Below are positions 26,625-32,763 of a DNA stretch of 32,763 nt, piece after piece. Source of the DNA: Verrucomicrobiales bacterium (lineage in GTDB: Bacteria > Verrucomicrobiota > Verrucomicrobiia > Limisphaerales > UBA9464); assembly GCA_005793375.1 (NCBI GenBank), contig SXSK01000239.1, positions 1-32,763 on the forward strand, written 5' to 3'. A program made the position numbers and the translations under genes. Under the pieces are notes generated by a model. It had not been told where the DNA came from. It saw only the letters and a list, made by a program, of their open reading frames with translations, and searched no databases. The first letter of the stretch is position 1. The number at the start of each line of letters is the position of its first letter.

Positions 26625-26651
26625 TTGTTGTCCTAAGAGTGTGCGTATAAT
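26625..26651 (+). promoter_or_regulatory. candidate sigma-70-type promoter for mutS
   Basis: TATAAT (26646-26651), a perfect -10 hexamer, is preceded by TTGTTG with a 15-bp spacer (ATTGTT at 16). The spacing is slightly short. It would start transcription about 60 bp ahead of the mutS ATG. Confidence 0.4.
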
Positions 26652-26715
26652 TCACGGCGTCAATTGTCTTTGTGCGATTTACGTAATTTATCTCTCAATT
26701 TAGGATACACGCGAC

Positions 26716-29586
26716 ATGGCTACGCCCAATCCAAGCGATCCGCAGCTCACGCCAATGATGGCGCAGTACCGCCGCATCAAAAACGAACTACCGCGTGACG
26801 CGTTGCTTCTGTTTCGTCTCGGCGACTTCTACGAAATGTTCTTCGAGGATGCCCAGACCAGCGCTGCATTGCTCAATCTCGCGCTCACGCGACGCAACGG
26901 CGTGCCCATGTGCGGTCTACCATTTCACGCCGCCAACGCCTACATCAGCCGTTTGCTCAAAGCTGGACGCAAGGTCGCTGTCTGCGATCAGACCGAAGAC
27001 GCCAAGCCCGGCAAACTCGTCCAACGCGAAGTCACCGCCATTCTCTCCCCTGGCACGCATTTCGATGAACGGCTCCTTAACGCGGAACGAAACAACTTCC
27101 TTGCGGCCACCTACGCACACGGCGCGCGATTCGCGCTCGCCTGCATCGATCTCACCACTGGGGACTTTCGCGTCACTGAGTTGGATTCCGAAAAAGGGTT
27201 GGTCGCCGAAATCGACCGTCTTCGCCCTGCAGAACTGATCCATCCCGCCGATGCCCGTGCACTCGCCACGCTGCTCTCCATCCAGCCCAACTCGGGGTCA
27301 CCATCGTCCAACCCCCCTTCCCATGATCGCCCCGCGCACCTGATCACCGGCGGTCAACTGGTGCCTTACGATGACTGGACCTTTCTTCCGGAAACGGCCC
27401 TCTACACACTCCGTGAGCACTTCAAAGTCGCCACACTCGATGGATTTGGCTTAAAGGGGTGCATCGCCGCCATCGGCGCCGCTGGTGCCGCAGTCCATTA
27501 CCTGACCAACCATTTGCGCCGAGATGTTTCGCATCTAACGCGCCTTCACTACTACCAGGTTTCCGACTATCTCGTCTTGGATGCCATATCGCTGAGGAAT
27601 CTCGAAATCCTTGAACCCCTTCATCGTGATGCCGCACGCAATACCACTCTATTCGGAGCGCTCCATCGCACCGTCACACCCATGGGTGCACGCCGTTTGC
27701 GTGACTGGTTGACACAGCCACTTGCGGCCACCGAGCCCATCCGTCGGCGACAGAACGCCATCATACGCTGGCTGGACAACGCGGAGATGTTGCAGCAGTT
27801 CCGCGTACGACTCACGGAGGTGCGCGATCTCGAACGTACCATTTCACGCCTGAGCCTCGGCTCGGGCAATGGCCGTGATCTGCTCGCACTCCGACAGGCC
27901 CTGGTGCAAATCCCAGAGTTGAAACGGACACTCACTCAACTCCTCGAAGCACCCGCCCACCCACAGCAATCTTCACTCAACGCCGTGTGGACACCTGAGA
28001 TGGCAAGGCCCGTCTCCCAGACCATTTCCCAGAACATGCCAGCTCAGGAAACAGAGCTCGGAGCTTCTTCACCCGATGACTCATGCCTCTCTGAACTGGG
28101 TTTGCGTCTGCATGAAGCACCGGCATTGGTGGAACTGCTATCGCGCGGTCTCGTCGATGAACCCCCGCTCGCCGTCAAGGAAGGCGGCATGATCCGCGAA
28201 GGATTCAGCGCAGAATTGGATGAGCTTCGAAACGCCGCGCGAGGCGGCAAGGACTGGCTCGCTAAGCTGCAGCAAGACGAAATCGCTCGAACCGGCATTC
28301 CCTCACTCAAAATCGGGTTCAATTCCGTGTTCGGCTATTATATTGAAGTCACCAAGGCCAATCTTGCCAAAGTTCCACCGGAATACATCCGCAAACAAAC
28401 CGTCGCGAATGGGGAACGGTTCATCACACAGGATCTGAAGAACATGGAATCCAAGATCCTCGGCGCCGAGGAACGTTCCGCCAAATTGGAATATGACCTT
28501 TTCCTGAAAATTCGGGAGGAAGTGCTGCAATGGCTCAAACCAATTCAAGACACCGGAGGTGCCCTCGCTGATTTGGATGTGCTGGGCGCCTTTGCGGAGA
28601 TCGCACGCCTCCATGACTGGGTATGTCCGGACATCCGTGATGCCGGCGTGCTTTATCTCCGTGATGGGCGGCATCCCGTGTTGGATCAAGCCCTCACCGA
28701 AGAGCGATTTGTCCCCAATGACACCCGTTTGGATCTTTCAGCCGATCAGATTGCCCTGATCACCGGACCCAACATGGCGGGCAAAAGCACCTATATTCGT
28801 CAGGTCGCCTTATTGGCCTTGCTGGCTCACACCGGTTCTTATGTCCCGGCAGCTTCTGCTCGCATTGACTTGGTGGATCGCATCTTCACACGCATTGGCG
28901 CCAGTGACGACCTCGCTCGAGGTCAGAGCACGTTTATGGTGGAGATGAGTGAGACGGCCAATATTCTGAACAACGCCACGCGTCGAAGTCTGGTCATCCT
29001 TGATGAGATCGGACGAGGAACCAGTACATTCGACGGATTGAGCCTGGCTTGGAGCATCGTGGAACATCTCCATCACCAGGTCGGTGCCAAGGCGCTGTTC
29101 GCAACGCATTATCACGAATTGACGGAGCTCGGTTCCATGCCCACCTCGGATGCCCAGGACGCCGCGCCACTCGTTTCCAAAGACAATTCCCACGAAACCA
29201 AACCCGCTCGTGACCCCGATGCAAACAGCCCCGTCTTGTCTCGAGTGCGGAACTATCACGTCGCCGTGCGGGAGTGGAACGATCAGTTGATTTTTCTTCG
29301 CAAAGTCCTACCCGGAGCCACGGACAAAAGCCATGGCATTCAAGTCGCCCGCCTCGCTGGTGTCCCGCGCCCCGTCATTGAGCGCGCCAAACAGATTTTG
29401 CAGGTATTGGAAGAAGCCGAATTGAATCTTCAACAGGTTCTCGGCAGCACCCATCCAGAGGTTCCTGGCGATGCCGCAACCTCGACGAACAGTGGAGCCA
29501 AAGGTCAATCGCGCCGTCCACGTCCTGAACGGCTCAAGCTGAAGGAACTCACGCCGCCGCCGCAGCTGGACCTGTTTTCATCGTGA
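26716..29586 (+). CDS. mutS: DNA mismatch repair protein MutS
   Basis: 956 residues, longer than the usual about 850. It recognises mismatches and, with MutL, starts repair. Seen: mismatch-binding motif FYEMFFED (about 38-46, the F-x-E element), connector and lever/clamp domains, and a C-terminal ATPase with Walker A GPNMAGKST, Walker B VILDEIGRGTST, and ATHYHELTEL. After HELTEL there is an insertion of about 30 residues (Ser/Asp/Lys-rich, around 800-840) before the conserved NYHVAVREW; two smaller inserts lie near 195-210 and 440-455. These are family-variable loops and should not hinder function, but they are unusual. An AGGA at about 10 nt upstream is the only ribosome-binding trace. No mutL lies in the window. 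Confidence 0.97.
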   Translation: MATPNPSDPQLTPMMAQYRRIKNELPRDALLLFRLGDFYEMFFEDAQTSAALLNLALTRRNGVPMCGLPFHAANAYISRLLKAGRKVAVCDQTEDAKPGKLVQREVTAILSPGTHFDERLLNAERNNFLAATYAHGARFALACIDLTTGDFRVTELDSEKGLVAEIDRLRPAELIHPADARALATLLSIQPNSGSPSSNPPSHDRPAHLITGGQLVPYDDWTFLPETALYTLREHFKVATLDGFGLKGCIAAIGAAGAAVHYLTNHLRRDVSHLTRLHYYQVSDYLVLDAISLRNLEILEPLHRDAARNTTLFGALHRTVTPMGARRLRDWLTQPLAATEPIRRRQNAIIRWLDNAEMLQQFRVRLTEVRDLERTISRLSLGSGNGRDLLALRQALVQIPELKRTLTQLLEAPAHPQQSSLNAVWTPEMARPVSQTISQNMPAQETELGASSPDDSCLSELGLRLHEAPALVELLSRGLVDEPPLAVKEGGMIREGFSAELDELRNAARGGKDWLAKLQQDEIARTGIPSLKIGFNSVFGYYIEVTKANLAKVPPEYIRKQTVANGERFITQDLKNMESKILGAEERSAKLEYDLFLKIREEVLQWLKPIQDTGGALADLDVLGAFAEIARLHDWVCPDIRDAGVLYLRDGRHPVLDQALTEERFVPNDTRLDLSADQIALITGPNMAGKSTYIRQVALLALLAHTGSYVPAASARIDLVDRIFTRIGASDDLARGQSTFMVEMSETANILNNATRRSLVILDEIGRGTSTFDGLSLAWSIVEHLHHQVGAKALFATHYHELTELGSMPTSDAQDAAPLVSKDNSHETKPARDPDANSPVLSRVRNYHVAVREWNDQLIFLRKVLPGATDKSHGIQVARLAGVPRPVIERAKQILQVLEEAELNLQQVLGSTHPEVPGDAATSTNSGAKGQSRRPRPERLKLKELTPPPQLDLFSS

Positions 29587-29588
29587 TT

Positions 29589-31043
29589 TTATGGCGATGG
29601 AACGTGGGCCGGGCGAAGGCGGGGATCCTCCAGGTCCAACCGATAAAGGATCTGGTTGTAGTCATGGCGCCCAACGGGCGTCGGACGATCAGCGAAGGTG
29701 GCTGTAAACGTGCCTTCGAATAGCAGGATTCCCGAATCGGAAGGAACCCACTCGCCGTGAATCCTCGGGTTGTAGAAGGTGTAATTGTCATGGGTCAATA
29801 CCTTGACCGCCGGACCCCAGGGACCCATGGGCGACAGGGCTTCGGCATACCACAATTCACCGAAAGCCGAGGGCCGCCCACCATTCTGCATGAAAACCGT
29901 CACCCAGCGTTTTCGAAATTCATTCCACGCGATCGAACCGCTGTGAAGTACCACCCGTTCGCCACCAGTGGCCGCTCGGAGGGAGGACGGCGGCGTCAGC
30001 ACTTCCCAAGTGTTGGTGTTCTGCCATGCCTCAAATGTCGCGGGACATCTCAGGGTGGGCAGCGGATTTCCAAACAGAACCCAGTCTCTGCCCTCAGCAT
30101 CACTCCATCGCACTGGATGTCCCTCGGGCATGGGGGTTGCCGTTGGTGCCGACGTGGATTGGGTCCACAGAACCCGATGACGTTCGAAGCGCTCCAGTGA
30201 CTCGTTCCACACGCAAAGTCCCCGCTCGTACGCTTCCATCGGCGGCCGGATCTTCATATAACTGGCCACTAAGCGCGGCGGACCCTCCACCTGCGGCAGA
30301 CTGACGTAACCCGTCAGCCACGTCGGTCCTTCCCCTGGCATGGGTGCCACGCCACGCACAACGCCGTCTCCGTCGCGAAAGTACTTCAACGTCATTCGAA
30401 GCGGCGGTTCGAATCGTGTCAGCGGTGACAGCCCCGTTGTGGCGCTGGTCATGTGAAAAATGCCCAAGGGATACCGAGCCAGCAGGGTGTCGCCCCAGGC
30501 CCAGAACAATCGATCTCCATGGCGCGCCAACTGAAGGCTATCACTCCCAAGAACTCCACTCTCCGCCCAATCCAACTCCGACCCCAGCTTCTGGCTTTCT
30601 CCAAAAAGTCCGGCCCCAGTCAATCGCCCAAGCCGCCGTGCCAAACAGGTGCGTACTACCTCGATCCGCACCGTTTCACCGGACTTTGGTCGGATGCGCA
30701 CACCGCGATTGCCAAAACCATCTGCAGGGACCTCGTAACCATGTCCCACCACATCAAACCAGGTTTCACGCCCGATCAACTCCGGGAGGTCAAAGGCGAT
30801 GTACCCGGCGTTGTCGGCCACGAAGCGAACTCCGTGGACGGTGCGCAGCTGCACCATGGGAACCGGCCAACCGCTTCCTTTCTCGACGACCTCTATCCGG
30901 CAGGGAGGCACCGCCCAAAGGGGCGCTTGAAAAAGCATCAATATCAATGCACTACAACATCTTAGAACGATACAAAGGGCTCCGTTCAACAGCGCAAAAC
31001 CGGCATGAACCGGAGGTGAAATGGGTGGAGTGAAGGTTTTCAT
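29589..31043 (-). CDS. exported propeller-like protein (DUF4185/glycosidase-like) with N-terminal regulatory-like domain
   Basis: About 484 residues; not firmly identified. ATG 31043 ([10 protein letters not shown]) precedes a hydrophobic segment ([18 protein letters not shown]) that serves as signal or anchor; an ATG at 31070 with AGGA nearby is an alternative. Residues about 55-165 resemble a carboxypeptidase-regulatory-like beta domain ([21 protein letters not shown]). Then comes a repeat-rich part with [64 protein letters not shown] and [12 protein letters not shown], as in five-bladed propeller families close to DUF4185/GH43-like proteins. A polysaccharide-related activity is possible but unproven. 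It ends two bases from the mutS stop (convergent) and is divergent from ilvC. Confidence 0.65.
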   Translation of the reverse strand: MKTFTPPISPPVHAGFALLNGALCIVLRCCSALILMLFQAPLWAVPPCRIEVVEKGSGWPVPMVQLRTVHGVRFVADNAGYIAFDLPELIGRETWFDVVGHGYEVPADGFGNRGVRIRPKSGETVRIEVVRTCLARRLGRLTGAGLFGESQKLGSELDWAESGVLGSDSLQLARHGDRLFWAWGDTLLARYPLGIFHMTSATTGLSPLTRFEPPLRMTLKYFRDGDGVVRGVAPMPGEGPTWLTGYVSLPQVEGPPRLVASYMKIRPPMEAYERGLCVWNESLERFERHRVLWTQSTSAPTATPMPEGHPVRWSDAEGRDWVLFGNPLPTLRCPATFEAWQNTNTWEVLTPPSSLRAATGGERVVLHSGSIAWNEFRKRWVTVFMQNGGRPSAFGELWYAEALSPMGPWGPAVKVLTHDNYTFYNPRIHGEWVPSDSGILLFEGTFTATFADRPTPVGRHDYNQILYRLDLEDPRLRPAHVPSP

Positions 31044-31130
31044 GGAGGCGATCCGATGGGGTTGGCACATGATTCCTGTGTAAAACCGCTTTCTTTACAA
31101 CGAGTTCTCATACACTTTCCCCGCCCGCTT

Positions 31131-32153
31131 ATGGCAAAAGTTTATCACGACAAAGACGCCGACCTCGGCGCGCTCAAAGGCAAGACCCTGGCCGTGCTCG
31201 GCTTCGGTTCCCAGGGTCACGCTCACGCACTCAACCTCAAGGAAAGCGGCTGCAATGTCATCATCGGCCTCTACGAAGGATCCAAATCCATTCCTGTGGC
31301 TCAAGAAAAGGGCTTTGAAGTCGTCCCTACCGCAGAAGCCGTCCGACGCGCCGATGTGATTTTTGTGGCACTCCCTGACACCAAACAGGCTGCCGTTTTC
31401 GAGCAGGACATCGCTCCCAATCTCGCGAAGGGCAAGACCCTGCTGTTCAGCCACGGTTTTTCGATCCATTTCAAAACCATCGTCCCGCCCAAGAACGTTA
31501 ATGTGATCATGGTCGCGCCCAAGGGTCCCGGCCATATCGTTCGCCGGCAGTTCACCGAAGGCAAGGGTGTACCCAGTCTGATTGCCATTTACCAAAATCC
31601 CGGCAAAGACGCGAAGAAGATCGCCCTCGCCTGGGCCAAAGGCATCGGTGGCACCCGCGCCGGCGTGCTGGAAACCGATTTCAAAGAAGAAACCGAAACC
31701 GATCTGTTCGGCGAGCAGACTGTCCTCTGTGGCGGCTGCAGCGCCCTGGTCAAAGCTGGATTCGAAACCCTCGTCGAAGCCGGTTATTCCCCCGAGATGG
31801 CCTATTTCGAATGTCTCCATGAGCTCAAGCTCATCGTTGACCTCATGAATGAAGCCGGCATTGCAGGCATGCGGTTCTCCATCTCGGAGACCGCCAAGTG
31901 GGGCGATGTCTCCGTCGGACCCAAGATCATCGACAAGTCCGTCAAGAAGCGCATGAAAGCCGCCCTCAAGGACATCCAGTCCGGCAAGTTCGCCAAGGAC
32001 TGGGTCAATGAGTACAAGACCGGCTACAAGCGCTACAACGCCCTCCTCCAAGCGGATGTCAATCATCCCATTGAGAAGACCGGCGCCAAACTCCGAGCCA
32101 TGATGCCCTGGATGCAGAAGCGCTCCATCAAAGGCGCTCAAGCCGCCTATTGA
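31131..32153 (+). CDS. ilvC: ketol-acid reductoisomerase (class I)
   Basis: 340 residues. Catalyses the isomeroreduction of acetolactate/acetohydroxybutyrate in valine, leucine and isoleucine synthesis. Seen: Rossmann [13 protein letters not shown] (24-36), [36 protein letters not shown] (Mg-binding D and E), and the C-terminal knot ([24 protein letters not shown]). The ATG at 31131 is 75 bp inside the open frame and starts at the family's usual [12 protein letters not shown]. The cofactor loop after strand 2 reads [11 protein letters not shown] (about 46-56): the basic Arg found in many NADPH enzymes is a Tyr, followed by Glu49. No Shine-Dalgarno is evident. No other ilv gene is in the window. 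Confidence 0.96.
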   Translation: MAKVYHDKDADLGALKGKTLAVLGFGSQGHAHALNLKESGCNVIIGLYEGSKSIPVAQEKGFEVVPTAEAVRRADVIFVALPDTKQAAVFEQDIAPNLAKGKTLLFSHGFSIHFKTIVPPKNVNVIMVAPKGPGHIVRRQFTEGKGVPSLIAIYQNPGKDAKKIALAWAKGIGGTRAGVLETDFKEETETDLFGEQTVLCGGCSALVKAGFETLVEAGYSPEMAYFECLHELKLIVDLMNEAGIAGMRFSISETAKWGDVSVGPKIIDKSVKKRMKAALKDIQSGKFAKDWVNEYKTGYKRYNALLQADVNHPIEKTGAKLRAMMPWMQKRSIKGAQAAY

Positions 32154-32165
32154 TTTGAGCGTACT

Positions 32166-32191
32166 GCCAGTGGGTGGCTACACCCACTGGC
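32166..32191. other. perfect 11-bp stem-loop downstream of ilvC
   Basis: GCCAGTGGGTG and CACCCACTGGC enclose a GCTA loop 12 bp after the ilvC stop. There is no T-tract on either strand (CATTCACATC follows), so it is not a standard intrinsic terminator; it may protect the mRNA 3' end. An AAGGAGG sits about 20 nt further (32208-32214). Confidence 0.6.
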
Positions 32192-32314
32192 CATTCACAT
32201 CATCAAGAAGGAGGAACCCCTGTCCAATTTCTTGAATCACTTTGAGGACAAAGTCATGAATGCGCTTACAGCATCGTGATCTGCTAGGTTTCGTGAACAA
32301 CAGCAGCCGCCAAC

Positions 32315-32763
32315 ATGAAACTGAAGAATGCACCAATCGTTGAGGCGGTTGTCGATATAGACTGCGACATGCCGCCCGGTTTTGACCTCGTCGCACAGGA
32401 AATGGCTGCCCGCGACGCCTATAACACTGAGTATCCCAAGTTTAGAGCGATTTTCCCGAGCACCATCGCATTGAGGCGAAAGGGCGTGAACCCTCGATCC
32501 ATTCGGCGAATCGGGCCGTTCAGTCGCTACAATTTCTCCATGATGATGGCATCCAGCTTGTACAATTGCGGGCGCAGGGGTTTTCGTTCAATCGGTTGAA
32601 GCCCTGCACCAGCCTGGACGACTACCTGCAGGAGATCGAAAGGACCTGGCGACTGTTCGGGAAACTCACGTCGCCGGTTCAAGTACGGGTGGTGCGGTTG
32701 CGCTACATCAATCGTATCCCGATACCGATGATGAATGGGCACGTGGATTTAAGCGAGTATCTG
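32315..32763 (+). pseudogene. TIGR04255-type protein, frameshifted and cut by the window end
   Basis: Starts MKLKNAPIVEAVVDIDCDMP, a typical opening of the TIGR04255 family (uncharacterised, often near defence or accessory loci). After YPKFRA (about 32,450) the frame is lost and ends at 32599, while the family-like sequence continues in the frame beginning FPEHHRIEAKG (32452), then SLQFLHDDGIQLVQLRAQGF, PCTSLDDYLQEIERTWRLF, and VRVVRLRYINRIPIPMMNGH up to the window edge. One missing base around 32,450-32,454 would restore it. No function is known. Whether this is a real mutation or a sequencing error is open. The 161 bp before it holds the ilvC stem-loop and a Shine-Dalgarno-like AAGGAGG. Confidence 0.65.

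Noticed and set aside
31095-32141. 348-residue minus-strand ORF
   Set aside because: Exact antisense of ilvC, whose protein is unmistakable.
32166-32191. Stem-loop after ilvC as a rho-independent terminator
   Set aside because: Perfect stem but no T-tract on either strand, so called only a structured element.

Overview
The window looks like chromosomal DNA of a Verrucomicrobiota bacterium, probably near the Pedosphaera/Limisphaerales group. This is inferred from protein style, not from a marker gene. Evidence includes large exported proteins joining discoidin, Ig-like and LamG modules with an aromatic/basic C-terminal tail; FG-GAP/ASPIC, ceramidase-like and HEAT-repeat exported proteins; a Ser/Thr kinase carrying an FGE-sulfatase-like domain (an architecture also known from chlamydial Pkn1); and a tiny Ala/Lys-repeat basic peptide gene. 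No rRNA, tRNA, insertion sequence, phage or CRISPR was seen.

Layout. 0.2-3 kb: small exported CxxC protein, APC-type permease (minus), exported LamG-like protein (minus). 3.2-8.6 kb: genome-maintenance pair, AddA-type helicase-nuclease (plus) convergent with dnaA (minus). 8.55-9.33 kb: non-coding region upstream of dnaA with DnaA-box-like sites, a candidate dnaA control region or oriC. 9.3-11.7 kb: a fusion of a serine beta-lactamase-fold hydrolase with a NamZ (DUF1343) exo-muramidase domain, probably for peptidoglycan turnover or recycling. 11.8-15 kb: kinase/FGE gene followed 4 nt later by a small exported protein. 15-21 kb: FG-GAP/ASPIC protein (broken into two frames) running directly into a 1163-residue discoidin-repeat protein, closed by a very strong terminator. 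21-25.5 kb: ArsR-HTH/methyltransferase fusion, ceramidase-like LamG protein, HEAT-repeat protein. 25.5-29.6 kb: DEDD 3'-5' exonuclease, the tiny Lys/Ala peptide gene with its own terminator, and mutS. 29.6-32.8 kb: exported propeller-like protein, ilvC, and a frameshifted, window-truncated TIGR04255-type gene.

Four genes or junctions carry lesions: the kinase N-terminus near 14.9 kb, the FG-GAP frame at about 15,870, the fused gene ends near 17,480, and the TIGR04255 frame near 32,452. They are either real decay or draft-sequence indels; the sequence alone cannot decide. The most distinctive items are the 22-residue Lys-rich peptide gene with a strong Shine-Dalgarno, tandem stops and a terminator; the hydrolase-NamZ fusion; the kinase without a glycine loop; and the triplicated discoidin unit.
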